Positions 12,800-24,421 of a stretch of DNA of 64,000 bases are shown piece by piece. Both the position numbers and the translations under genes were made by a program. Position 1 is the stretch's first letter, and each line of letters opens with the position of its first letter. The DNA is from Sesamum alatum. Lineage: Eukaryota; Streptophyta; Magnoliopsida; Lamiales; Pedaliaceae. The notes beneath the pieces were generated by a model. The model was not told where the DNA came from. It did no database searches and saw nothing but the letters and a program-made list of their open reading frames with translations. Where the stretch lies: assembly GCA_034509735.1 (NCBI GenBank), contig JACGWO010000005.1, positions 16,419,264 through 16,483,263 of the forward strand, written 5' to 3'.

Positions 12800-13519
12800 G
12801 AAAACGGATTTTTAAAAAAAACTGGAAAAAACCGCAACCAAACAAAGCCTTAGCCGCGAGCCAGCCATAAGCTAGCCATGAACAACAGGCTCGGTTCGGC
12901 TCGGCTCGGCTCGGCTCACAAGCCAACCAAGAGGCATTAAACTCTACACCCAGTTGGCGCCAAGTCAACGCCTAGTTGGTGCCGAATCAGCGCCCAATTT
13001 GCGCCTAGTCAGCCATCATGGGACCCGCACCCAATTGGCGCAACATCAGCAACCAGTCAGCACGTCTCCGGGGCCGGCGACACGTTTCCGGCGACTCCGC
13101 CGGCCAATTTCCGGCGACAACGTATTTTCCGGCGAAAATTTCAAAAAATTCATATCGAACTCATTTTAAATCCGTTTTCGATGATTCAAATGCCGTTTCG
13201 AACCTCTTTTCATGCTCCACAATATAGCATAAAAAATAATTAGGAAAAAACAACAGATTCAGATCAGTTTTTTTTTTTCAAAGAAAACGATTTTCAGAAA
13301 CTAGGGTTTGATTTTTCTCACAAACCACCCATCTGATTTTCACCAAATTTTAACTATATGATCTTCACAAATAGATCTACATATGGTAAAAAAATCAACG
13401 AAAAAACTCATGCTTTCATGGTAAAAACGAATTTTTTTCAAAAATACAAGCATACAAAAGACTTTCGCGATTGATCAGGCAAATCAAGCGAGACTAAGCC
13501 GTAGCAGCTCTGATACCAC
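12800..13519 (-). other. Element 2 leader with GC-rich TTGGCGC repeats
   Basis: Sense-upstream leader next to the primer-binding site. A GC-rich patch (about 12840-13125) carries several copies of TTGGCGC/GCGCCAA, a perfect TTGGCGCCAA palindrome near 12954, a GGCTC run (12890-12918) and repeated CCGGCGA. Its place after the primer-binding site parallels the CpG-rich leaders of elements 4-7, but the sequence is unrelated. Confidence 0.6.
13507..13518 (-). promoter_or_regulatory. Element 2 primer-binding site (tRNA-iMet)
   Basis: On the minus strand TGGTATCAGAGC, complementary to the 3' end of plant initiator tRNA-Met, one base from the 5' LTR end. It fixes the orientation of the element. Confidence 0.88.
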
Positions 13520-14056
13520 TGTAGGAAATATTGCATATATGTGAAGAACATTAACACATATTGCACATAATCAGTTCCGGTGATTACCTCAATGGTATGA
13601 TATTTCAACACGCAGCGGAATTAACTTTGACACTCGGATCTTTGTGGCTCGTCTACAAGCTTCCTACGATCTCTTGGGTCTGCAAGCACGCCCTACGAAT
13701 CCACGTGTCTCCGAGCACGAACCTTCTCGGCCTTGTCACGATTGCCCTTCTCTCGCTCCACGTAGATCGCTACCAGAGCTATCCACTAGAGTTTACACGC
13801 CTTAAACCCCCGGAGACTTGTGGTGATACTCCAAGAGAGAACAGAGAGAGTATTTGGCGAGAGGCTTTGGGAGAGTGTACGTCGAATAGTATTGTATTTT
13901 TCATTCCATAGAACCACCCTATTTATAGGTGTGCACGAGAGGAGTCCAACCCTAATACAAACTGTAGGGGACTACAGACTCTTCACACAAGAGGAGTCTT
14001 CCCTAACCACAAGTTTGGGAGACATCAAACTCTTTAAATATGGATGATATTTAATA
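13520..14056 (-). repeat. Element 2 5' LTR
   Basis: 537-bp partner of 7227-7763 with about three substitutions and no indel seen, which suggests a recent insertion. GTAAA follows at 14057-14061. Confidence 0.88.
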
Positions 14057-14061
14057 GTAAA

Positions 14062-14187
14062 CAAAGTATTGCCATATGAATTTTCACTTTTTTATTCATA
14101 AATGTTTTTTATCAAATACCAAAAATTGTCTAGACATAGGTTACATATTCCTGCCAAAATTGGCTTACATGGTCACCTATTCTAACA
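14062..14187 (-). repeat. Solo LTR (type A), 5' end on minus strand
   Basis: Completes the solo LTR interrupted at 7226. Ends with CCTATTCTAACA, the reverse complement of TGTTAGAATAGG, followed by the AAGAG duplication at 14188-14192. Confidence 0.88.
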
Positions 14188-16218
14188 AAGAGATTAGTGG
14201 GAGATAAGCTAGAATCCAGGTCTAGCTTATGCAGTTTTGTTGGATACCCTAAGGAAACTGCAGGTTATTACTTTTATGACCCCTTGGAACAAAAGGTATT
14301 TGTTTCAAGGAACGCAGTGTTCTTGAAACAAGGCTTTCCAGAGGATATCCAACCTGATGAACTGATCCTTGAGGAATCAAGTGATGGAAATCAATCATTA
14401 GAGGTAGCTGCGGATTCCTCCCTTAGAGGATTCAGGATAGGTACCCGAAGGGCTGACCAACCTCGAGAAGTCCAGCATGCTAGGCATGAAGGACAGCTTC
14501 AGGAAAGGCCAGCCCCGGTACCTGAACCGCCAGCTCCTATACAGTCAGCGCCCACATTCACCACTGACGTTCTCGTTCTCCGTAGGTCAACTAGAGAGTC
14601 CAGACCTCCAGTGAGATATGGCTTTCTAAATACGACCGGTCTACTTGATAACGATCCTAAGATATACGGAGAAGCGATGTCTGACATCGACTCTGGGAAG
14701 TAGCTTGAGGCCATGAAAACCGAAATGGACTCCATGAGCGAGAACCAAGTCTGGAGACTTATAGACCCACCAAAAGGTGTTAAGCCAGTTGGTTGTAAGT
14801 GGGTCTATAAGTGCAAACTTGGCGTTGATGGAGAAGTCACAACTTTTAAGGCTAGGTTGGTACCTAAAGGGGACACTCAACGACCCGGGGTCGATTTTGA
14901 GGATACCTACTCGCCAGTAGCCATGGCTAAATCCATTCAGATTCTGCTCGCCATAGTAGGGTATGACTATGAGATATGGCAGATGGACATGAAAACAACC
15001 TTCCTCAATGGTTTCGTTGAGGAAAAGATCTATATGGATCAGCCGGAGGGTTTCACAGTCACTGAAGAAGAACAGAAGGTCTGTCGTCTCCAGAAGTCCA
15101 TCTATGGCCTCAAACAAGCATCCCGAAGCTGGAACATTCGCTTTGATGAAGTAATACGAGCTTATGACTTCATCAAAAACGAATCCGACCCTTGTGTATA
15201 CAAGAAGGTCAGTGGGAGCTTTGTAGTGTTCCTAGTGCTTTATGTGGATGACATTCTACTTATAGGTAATGATGTTAGAATGTTGGGTGACACAAAAGCA
15301 TGGTTATCAACCCAGTTTTACATGAAGGATTTGGGTGAAGTCTCCTATATCCTAGGCATCCAGATTGTCAGGGACAGATCTAAAAGGATGTTAGGGCTCA
15401 CCCAAAACTCGTATATGGAGAAATTCCTGAAAAGATTTTGAATGGACAACTACAAACGAGGATTCCTTCCCATGAGGCATGGGATCAAGTTATCCAAGAA
15501 ACAGTCCCCGCAGACTGATGAGGAACTTGAAAGGATAAAAGTCATCCCCTATGCTTCTGCCGTAGGTAGCATCCAATATGCGGTTCAATGCACCAGACCT
15601 GACGCTTTGAGTGTAACAAGCAGATATCAGGCTTGTGCAGGAGAGGCACATTGGAATGTTGTTAAGGGCATCCTTAAGTACCTAAGGAGGACTAAGGAAA
15701 TGTTCTTGGCCTATAGCAATGGAGAACTGATCCTGGAAGGTTTTAGCGACGCTAGCTTCCAATCTGATGACGATGATGCCAAGTCTCAATCAGGTTATGT
15801 ATTCAGGCTCAATGGAGGAGTAGTGGCTTGGAAAAGTTCCAAGCAAGCAACCACTGCTTATTCCACCAGTGAGGCCGAATACATAGCAGCTTCAGAAGCT
15901 GCCAAGGAAGCGGTTTGGATGAGAAACTACATCCAAGAGTTGGGTGTGGTGCCTAGCATCGCCGAGCCCGTTGTCATCTATTTTGATAACAACAGAGCAA
16001 TAGCGCAAGCAAAGGAACCAAGATCTCATCACCGTTCCAAACACATTCTTAGACGCTACCATCTTCTAAGAGAAATGGTTGGAAGAGGTGATGTTCGGAT
16101 GGACCGAGTCAACTCAGCAGACAACACAGCAGATCCGCTGATAAAGCCTATGTCGTAGAGCGCTCATACGCAACATCTTGAGAAGATGGCGATTAGACAT
16201 ATGGGCGATTGGCTTTAA
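14188..16218 (+). pseudogene. gag-pol: Element 1 INT C-terminus, RT and RNase H, broken
   Basis: Continuation of the polyprotein cut at 5379. First the integrase C-terminal part (GDKLESRSSLCSFVGYPKE) and the linker to RT (14188-14700). A TGG-to-TAG stop lies at 14701-14703 in the motif before RT. RT (14713-15440) keeps the QMDMKTTFLNG region, IYGLKQASRSWN and the catalytic YVDDIL at 15241-15258. A stop at 15439-15441 ends the frame. RNase H (15442-16158) keeps GFSDASF, SEAEYIAASEAA and RSKHILRRYH. A premature TAG at 16156 removes the last 20 or so residues (to 16218). RT and RH are well preserved, unlike gag. Confidence 0.9.
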
Positions 16219-16222
16219 GGTC

Positions 16223-16230
16223 AAGTGGGA
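16223..16230 (+). promoter_or_regulatory. Element 1 polypurine tract, altered
   Basis: AAGTGGGA followed by TAT where the relatives have AAGTGGGAGAT, directly before the 3' LTR at 16234. Confidence 0.75.
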
Positions 16231-16233
16231 TAT

Positions 16234-18170
16234 TGTTAGAATAGGTGACCATGTAGACAATCTTGGCAGGCGAATTGTAACCTATGTCTGAACAATTTCA
16301 AGGATTTGATAAATTATTAATGAAGAAGAAGTGAAATTCATTTGACATTTACTTTATTTGTGTTCACTTTATCTGCTTTATACATATCTGTTCACTATGC
16401 AAACAAAGCCCACGGACTGAAAACGTATTTCGGGGACTGGGACTACGCTTGGAGGTAGGTCCATGAAATCAGTCCCGCCGAATCAGTTCGGAAATCTCCA
16501 AGTCAAGGAATCTAGAAAAATGGGTACCGAGATTCCCCTTGAGACTTGCACTAAGCATCTGATGTCGTATTTCATCAACGAGTGACGAAGGTCATCCGAG
16601 CAGTGTTAGTGGGTGAGCCTGCTAGGGTGTAGCTGACTGAGGTGACTCGCGGGAACCGTCTTACGGAGGACCTTGAGTAGGGTCGGTTAGGTATGACGTG
16701 TGTTCCCGGTTCCAACAGTACAGGTCAAGTCCTCTGCCTTGAGGAACTGCTGAGTTTACCTATACATTAGGGTTGTATCTTAGATATGGTGAGAGATTGC
16801 CAATAAGCACTTGAGTAGTCATAAGCCATGTCTAGTGCAGCTCCGGTGTAGAGAGTGACAGTAGTTTCCAAGAAAGGATCTGTCTCCTGTCAAAAGGTAT
16901 TGACAGTTGAGTATCACAAATGCTCTGTGTCTTTTCCCTAAAATCTGTGGCCTCAGTAACTGAATAGAAGGGAAGGTTTCCCTTGCGGCGTTTAGTAAAG
17001 GATAGACCGACACTTAGGTCCAAAATGGGTACCTGCATCTTCCGTGCCCTAGACCCTAAAGTAGTGAGATCATTGACGGAAGGACAAGTGTACTGTTAGA
17101 GCCTAAATGTTCATCCCCGTATATTCACCTAGTCTCTGGTGCCATGGACCATTGCTAGATGGCCACCCATGGTAATGGGCGGATTCTAAGAATCCGACCA
17201 AGTCTAGCTGAAAGGTCAACCTAAAGAGTCACACACAATCCGCACACAATAAAGTATTTAATTTGGAATTAAATATTTGGAGAAATGGAACGATTAAATT
17301 GGATTTAATCGGGTCCTTAATTTTCTTGGAAATAATTAATTCCTTTTATTAGATAAAAGGGATTTATCTAATAAATTAGATTTATTAGAAAATTAATTTA
17401 ATAGGCTTAGAATAAATATTTATATTTATTATATTTATTTATTGTCCTTGGAATATTTAAATAGGTTTTAAATATTCCATTAAATTAAATTAATGGTTGA
17501 GATTAAAAGGGAGAGATGGACGGCTAGGAGTAATTTGACTAAGTCAAATTACTACTTTGACTAGGACTTTGACTAGGTTAAAATCCTAGTCAAATTAGTC
17601 TTCCTAGAGTTGGAGTTTGAAGAGGATTAAACTCCTCCTCTATATATACTCCTAGCCCTTCACCTTTAGAGAGATGATGATTCTTCAACACACACACACA
17701 CACAGACACATTAGAACTCGTGTGCCTCTCCTGCTCTCTCGTCTGCCTCTCTCTTCTCTCTCCAAGAATTCTCTCTTGTTCTTTTGTGTTAACAATTGAA
17801 CAAAGGAGGATTAATCCCGTTAAATAATAACGTGTGATTGATCCATCCTCTCCAATAAAATACTTGTTCGTTCGCTAGCACGAAGTACAAGATACGTGGG
17901 CGGATTGCATGTCACGAAGTAGAGGATCTCACATACGAGATCTTGGAGCAAATTGGGGAACAACGCGAGTACCGATTAGAAGAGGAAAACGACGAACCGG
18001 TAGGTCTCTTTTACGTTTTCGTCTTCCTTTTATTTTACAAATCCTATGGCCTCCATGATTGCTATGCATGCTTAATTTAATTCATGAGATACACCAAACA
18101 CCAGGGAATTTTGAAGGGCACACCCCTAGAACGTGTTTTATTTTATGAGTATTATGCATGTTTATATTTT
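16234..18170 (+). repeat. Element 1 3' LTR, type A, 3'-truncated
   Basis: Begins TGTTAGAATAGGTGACC after the polypurine tract. It contains U3, a W-box cluster at about 17535-17600 (TTGACT three times, AGTCAA twice), a TATA box in CTATATATAC near 17640, a (CA)n tract and the donor-like CCG|GTAGGT near 18000. It stops at 18170, short of the normal end, where a minus-strand LTR piece begins. Minus-strand frames near 16819-17038 are not genes; they recur in every type-A LTR. Confidence 0.85.
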
Positions 18171-19225
18171 CTCGGTGATTTGTGTGTGACCCTTTAGGTT
18201 CACCCTCAGCTAGACTTGAGCCCGTGTTCCACAAGGGCCCGTTACCATGGGTGGCCATCTAGCAATTGTCCGTGGCACTAGAGACTAGGTGAATATTGGC
18301 GTGAAAATTTAGGCGTCGATTCCGTACGGGTACGGTCTTTCCGTCTACCGTCTCCCGCCCTTACTCTAGGGTATGGAATTAGGTGTCAGTTCCCATCCTT
18401 GACTAGGTATCTATGCTTAATACTCGAGACTACGCATGCCTCAATGCGTCGACACAGGAAACCATTCCCTATTCGACCAACCACTGTAGCCACAGCTTTA
18501 AACAGCATGAACGTCTCCGAATGCATAGGAAATACCTCTGTTACATACTAACAGGGGATGAATCCTCTTCTTGGAATGCACCGTCCGTGCTACACATTCC
18601 GTCTGCACTGGACAAGGCTTATAATGATCATCTTACAGAATGATCACCTCTCGCCAGATCCAAAATATAGCTGTCTTGTGCACGTGACTTCCATGGTTCC
18701 TCAAGTCTGAGGACTACTCCCGTACTATTGGAACCGGAGAAATCCAATCATACCGACCAAGCCTCCAAGGCTTCCATATGATGATCCCCGCGAGTCAGTC
18801 CAGTCGGCTCGACCCCAATCGACCAACCCATCAAGATCGTGTAGGCGTCCCATGCCTGTCGCCGATGAAACACGGCCCTCATCCAATGAACACGACTCTT
18901 GATGCAAATCTCTATAGAACTCTTGATGCCCTGTCTCGAGGTCCTCGACTTGGAACGTTTCAGACCCAACTCTTAATCAGTTGGTTTCATGATCACCATC
19001 CAATGCGTGGCCCAACTGCATGAGTTGTTAATCGTGGTCTGTGGGCTTTGTTGCGATATAAGTAAAAGACCGTTTTAACATATGTAAAATGAGCGCAACA
19101 AAGTAGATACCATTGGTGACGAATACTCATTATATTCATCACATAATAATATTACATTTACATCAAGTTGTCAAATAGGTTATAAATCGCCGAACCTATT
19201 GGTATTCCGGTCACCTATTCTAACA
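18171..19225 (-). repeat. Type-D LTR fragment, minus strand
   Basis: Reverse complement of the first half of the element 3 LTR (compare 20014-21070). The LTR start is at 19225 (CTAACA) and the fragment breaks off at 18171. The downstream half is missing, so a deletion joined it to the truncated LTR on its left. Confidence 0.82.
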
Positions 19226-19876
19226 CCTCCAACGTTCATCCACGTGAGGTCCCAACGTAGAGACCCACTAAAGTTGTCTACACCACACCGAGAGAGATCT
19301 CGTTTTTATTGCTAGAAAAAAATAGATCTAGAGAATGAAATCGAAGAAGGGATTAAACTACCAAATTTGTATTCCTTCTTGATCTTACTTTGTTCTTCAA
19401 TTGATCCTAGATCAATGAAGCAACAAAGATTATTTGGAGAGTAGAGAGAGAGGGTAGAGAGTGTTCACTTTTTTCCTAAAAAAAGACGAATAATAAAACT
19501 CATCACTTTGATGATAGTATATAGACATATATATTCTTTATTAAAATAATTATTGGAATGTGTCTAGGTTCATCTCAATAGGACACTCGATACCCAGTCT
19601 CGAGGTCCTCGACTTGGAACGTTTCAGACCAACCCTCAGAAGTTGGTTTCATAGCCGCTATCCAATGTGCAACCCAACTACATGGGTTATCCAATTGGTC
19701 TGTGGGCATTTGTTGTGACGTTTAAACGCCGTTCAACGTTAGTTGTAGGCACAACAAACACAGTGCCAGTGATGAATACTTAATCTATTCATCAGGATAA
19801 TACTATTTTAATAAATATTGATGAATAGTTCCCAAAACCGCCAATCCAATTGGCTTTCTGGTCACCTATTCTAACA
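19226..19876 (-). repeat. Type-B/D-like LTR with internal deletion, minus strand
   Basis: On the minus strand an LTR start (19876, GGTCACCTATTCTAACA on plus) runs to about 19578, then jumps to an R-like region (19577-19226) with CT-rich sequence and GGTGTGGTGTAGAC similar to 21921. Roughly 1.5 kb of a normal LTR is missing. Confidence 0.7.
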
Positions 19877-20013
19877 GATATTGTATCGGGCCCTCGTTTA
19901 ATCGGTAAATAGGATTTATCGGTTAATGTAGAGAGTCGAAAGATTGGATATTTTAATTTGATTAAAAGATCAATATGAATTATTTAAGTGGACCTAATGT
20001 TAAATGAGATTTA
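19877..20013 (+). repeat. Short D-like LTR fragment, plus strand
   Basis: 137 bp similar to 21150-21290 of the element 3 LTR (GGGCCCTCGTTTAATCGG and following). It seems to be a remnant of the LTR in which element 3 landed. Confidence 0.6.
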
Positions 20014-22243
20014 TGTTAGAACAGGTAACCGGAAAGCCAATAGGTTTGGCAAATTTGTAACCTATTCGACAACTTGATGTAAATGTAATATTATTATGTG
20101 ATGAATAAGATGAATGTTCGTCACCAATGGTACCTTCTTTGTTGCGCTCATCTTACATTGTTAAAACGGTGTTTAACTTATATCGCAACAAAGCCCACAG
20201 ACCATGGTTAACAACTTGTGCAGTTGGGCCACACATTGGATGGTGGTCATGAAACCAACTGATTAAGAGTTGGGTCTGAAATGTTCCAAGTCCAGGACCT
20301 CGAGACAGGGCATCGAGAGTCCTATTGAGACTTGCGTCAAGAGTCGTGTTCATTGGATGAGTGCCCTGTTTCATCGGCGACAGGCGTGGGACGCCTACAC
20401 GATGTTGATGGGTTGGTCGACTGGGGTCGAGACGACTGGACTGACTCGCGGGGATCATCATGTGGAAGCCTTAGAGGCTTGATCGGTATGATTGGTTTTC
20501 CCCGGTTCCAATAGTACGGGAGTAATCCTCAGACTTGAGGGATCATGGCAGTCGCGTGCACATGACGACTGTATCTTGGATCTGGCGAGAGGTGATCATT
20601 CTGTAAGATGATCATCATAAGCCTTGTCCAGTGCAGTCGGAATGTGTAGCGAGAACGGTGGATTCCAAGATGAGGATCTGTCCCCTGTCAGTATGTGACA
20701 GAGGTATCTCCTATGCGCTCGGAGACACGTTCATGCTGTTTGAAGCTGTGGCCACAGTGGTTGGTCGAACAAGGAATGGTTTCCTGTGTCGACGCAACGA
20801 AGCATACGTGGTCTCGAGTATTAAGCATAGATGCCTAGTCAAGGATGGGAACCGACGCGCAATTTCATACCCTAGACTAAGGCCGAGAAACGATAGACGG
20901 AAGGATCATACTCGTACAGAATCGGCGCCTAAATGTTCACGCCAATTCACCTAGTCTCTTGTGCCATGGACCGTTGCTAGACGGCCACCCATGGTAACGG
21001 GCCCTTGTGGGACACGGGCCCAAGTCTAGCTGAGGGTGAACCTAAAAGGTCACACACAAATCACCGAGGAGGTTGAGAGATCGACTTGGAGTCAATCTCG
21101 AAGGATAAATAAGTAATTGGATTACTTAAGGGAAAGTCCATTGGATGGACGGGCCGATATTCTATCGGGCTTTCATTTAGTCAGTAAATTGGATTTTCGA
21201 TTAAATATGGAAAGTTGAGACGTTGGATCTTTTAATTGGATTAAAAGATCAACGAGAATAATTTAAATGGACATTAAATTGGATTTAATATTGGGTTCGT
21301 CATAATTGGATTACGATAAAACCCGGTCCGTTAAATTTACTCGAGAGGATAAATAATTCCTATTTTGGAATAGGAAGAAGTTGGACTTCTTCCCTTATTT
21401 AAACATGGCCGACATGCTCCCTTGGAGGAAGCAAAATCAACCATGTTTCATGCTAGGTGGTATGTTGACTTATCTCTTTTGGAAAGAGACAAATCAACTC
21501 CAATCAAGCTCTTCCCTTTTGGTATGATTTGATCATACCATAAATTTTGGTAGGCTTGATTGAAGAATTGATGGTGATTGATTGGAATGAATCTAGACAT
21601 CCTTGGATGAACCTAGACACATTCCAATAACCACATTAACTATGTATATATATTACGAATATACAACACCAAGCATAAGTGATTCATTATTCATCTTTTT
21701 CTAGGAAAAAGAGAAGACAATTTTCGGATCCCCTCTCCTCTCTCTCTCAACTCTCGGCCTCTCTCCCTCTCTCACACTTGTGTTCTTCACTTGATTTTGA
21801 ATCAAGAAGAAGAACAAAGTAAGTTTAAGAGAGCACTAATTCATAGTGTTCTTCTCTTAAATCGATTCCTTCTTAAACCCGTTCTTTTCTAGCAAGAAGA
21901 ACGTGTGTTTCTTCCGGTGTGGTGTGGATCACCTTTGGAGAATCCAGACGTTTGAATTTCGTGAGCATTCCGGAGAAGGAAGAACGCAAGTAGCCGGGAG
22001 CATACGCTAAACAATCGAAGGTAACGGTCTCCTTACGCTTTGATTGATTTATTGTATATATATCTATGCCCTACGTGTTTAAATATATGTTTCCAATATT
22101 TACACATCCTACATCGAACGCCCGGTTGAGCACCCAAGGGTACACCCCTTGGGATTCGTTTATTTAAATTTGATTTAAATTTACGCACATTTCTCGCTTT
22201 CTCGCCTCCGCTCGCGCTCCCGGGCGGATCCCCTTGTCCTTCA
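20014..22243 (+). repeat. Element 3 5' LTR (type D)
   Basis: 2230 bp from TGTTAGAACAGG to CCTTCA. It carries a donor-like AAG|GTAACG at 22021 and a perfect hairpin CCCAAGGG / CCCTTGGG (22133-22153, loop TACAC). CT-rich sequence at about 21730-21780 follows AT-rich U3. Frames on both strands are shared with the reverse copy at 18171-19225 and are not genes. Confidence 0.85.
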
Positions 22244-22688
22244 CTTGGACTAGAGGAAAGCTGCACCATTGTTGTGAACAAAAAGACTATGCTCGCTGTT
22301 TTCCTATCTCACGAGTCATGGGGGGCGACAGTTTGAGACATGATTTGGTTGATGGGTCGGGCCCAACACTGAGTAACATGGTTTACTTGGAGTCCTCAGA
22401 ACCATGCGAATAGGTGAGGCAAAATATCTTGGTAATCTCATTGGATGAGAATGATATTGGATATCTCCCACGAGGTTTTCTTCATGTGAATCGTAAAAGT
22501 GGGGCATGGAGATTACGCTTGTGGATCCCGAACCCACTAGGAAATGGTTTCCCGAAACTCTGCTTGAGAGTGGCGGACTTTCGTATAAATATTGGGAGGG
22601 TTAAAAACTAAAAGACCAAGTCTTCAACTTGAACAATAATATTACCATCATCTGCTAATTTCTACTTTACATTTTCATTAATGTAGAT
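22244..22688 (+). other. Element 3 leader, shortened
   Basis: Joins the LTR end directly to the distal leader. It keeps one CACGAGTCATG palindrome copy (22310-22320), TATAAATA at 22584-22591, and a branch-point-like CTAAT, T-rich tract and TGTAG (AG 22685-22686) just before ATG at 22689. Confidence 0.7.
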
Positions 22689-24421
22689 ATGTCTAAGAAT
22701 CCATTAACCATGGTACTTGAAACTAATAAATTCAACGAAACGAACTACTCGGACTGGCTAAGAAACCTGAGGATTGTCCTCGGTTTCGAGAACCAAGGCT
22801 ATGTCTTGGACGAGCCGCTGCCGAGCAACTTACTGGAGGGGTCCACGCCAGAAGAACGTTTAATATTCGAGAAATGGCATGAGGACAACCGAAAAGTAAG
22901 CAGTATCATACTGGCTTCAATTTCTAACGACATCCAGATCAGTATGAGAGTCTGGACAACGTCTCCGCCATAATGCTCCGCATGAATGAAGTTGATGCGG
23001 TTCCGGATAGGCATATTAGATATGCCGCCACAAAAGCATTCTTTGGCACCAAGCTTGCTGAAGGAGCGTCTGTACAAAGTCATGGGGTCAAGATGCTCTC
23101 CCTAGTGGAGAAACTTGAGGACCTTAAAGTTGGGCTTAACAATGACACGTACATTGACGTGATCCTCCAGTCGCTTCCTCCGTCCTATGACCCGTTTGTT
23201 GTAAACTACAACATGAACGGACTTGGAAAGTCTTTTCATGAGTTGATCAACATGCTGGTCCAATACGAGGCAAGGACCCACAAGTCGGTGCCGATGGTAT
23301 TGATAGGAGAAGCTTCGACCTCCAAGGCGAATGGCAAGAGGGCCGAACGCTGGAAGAGGAAGAAGGGGAAAGGGAAGACGGTTGCGGCTCCTGCTCGCGC
23401 TCCAGGCACCCGTGTTGCTCCGGTGGGACTGAGCAAAGGGAAAGCGAAGACCCGTGGTTCTCAGCGGTCCAAGGCAAATGATGTCTGCATGAATTGCCAA
23501 GGGAAGGGGCATTGGAAGAGGGAGTGCCCACAACTCCTCTCCAACATAAGTATGTTTGTGGTTGAAGTAAACATGATAACTAATTCTGCTTCATGGGTAT
23601 TGGATACCGGGTGTGGTGCTCACATCCGCAATGATTTGCAGGCACTGCAAAGAAGCAGAAGGCTAACCAAGGAGGAGATGATCCTGAGGCTAGGCGATAG
23701 CAAGGCCATTGCTGCGAAAGCCGTAGGGTCAATGGAGTTAGCCATTAGTAGTCATGTTAGGATTCTACTGAACGATTGTTTCTATGTACCTAGCATGATT
23801 AAAAATATTGTTTCCATCCCGGTCCTTGATAAGGAGGGAGTTGAATTTAGCATCAATAAAAATGGTTTTTTCATTATTAAAGATGGTATTTCTCATTTGC
23901 TTGGTACATTGGTCAACAGTTTGTACATACTTCAACAGTCTAATTGGATTTTGACTGTAGAACACAAACGAAAATGTGATGATCACAATAATGCACAGAT
24001 ATGGCATGCGAGGTTAGGTTATATCTCTAAAGATAGGATAAGAAGGTTGGTGGACTCAAAGAGTCTAGAAATAGACGATTTGGATAACCTACCGACCTGC
24101 GAATCCTGTCTGATGGGAAAGATGACCAAGAAACCGTTTGTTGGACAAAGCATGCAAGCCAGTGGTCTGTTGGATTTGATCCATACGGATGTCTGTGGCC
24201 CACTAAATACTCAGGCTAGAGGTGGGTACTCGTACTTCATAACCTTTATTGATGATCACTCACGGTATGGTTATGTTTACCTGATGAGGTACAAGTCTGA
24301 AGCCTTTGGAAGGTTTAAGGAATACAGACTTGAAGTAGAGAACCAAATCGGTCGAAAGATCAAAGCCCTTCGGTCGGACCGAGATGGAGAGTATTTGAGT
24401 GGTGAGTTATTGATTATCTAA
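22689..24421 (+). pseudogene. gag-pol: Element 3 gag-PR-INT, broken
   Basis: Gag starts at 22689 (MSKNPL). A small deletion near 22937 shifts frame, and the frame continues from 22973 for 482 codons through the rest of gag, a CCHC zinc knuckle (CMNCQGKGHWKREC, about 23487-23528), the protease motif LDTGCGAH with DTG intact (about 23602), the HARLGY...CESC zinc region (one His of HHCC reads Tyr) and the integrase core (HTDVCGP, DRDGEY; the common G is D). This long frame shows that gag and pol are one frame in this family. It ends at a frameshift near 24412, before the last integrase Glu. Confidence 0.9.

Larger units (their letters stand above)
7227..14056 (-). mobile_element. Element 2: non-autonomous LTR retrotransposon, minus strand
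   Basis: A 6.83-kb element with two 537-bp direct repeats (7227-7763 and 13520-14056) differing at only about three positions by eye, a GTAAA duplication, a minus-strand primer-binding site next to the right LTR and a polypurine tract next to the left one. Its sense is therefore minus. The 5.76-kb interior holds only short reading frames; no gag knuckle, DTG protease, DDE integrase or YVDD was found on either strand. Size and emptiness resemble large retrotransposon derivatives (LARDs). In sense orientation the LTR begins TA and ends CA, not the usual TG...CA. Confidence 0.85.

Noticed and set aside
18778..20954. Similar short frames on opposite strands at 18778-19023 and 20153-20461
   Set aside because: The similarity comes from the inverted type-D LTR copies, not from a gene family.
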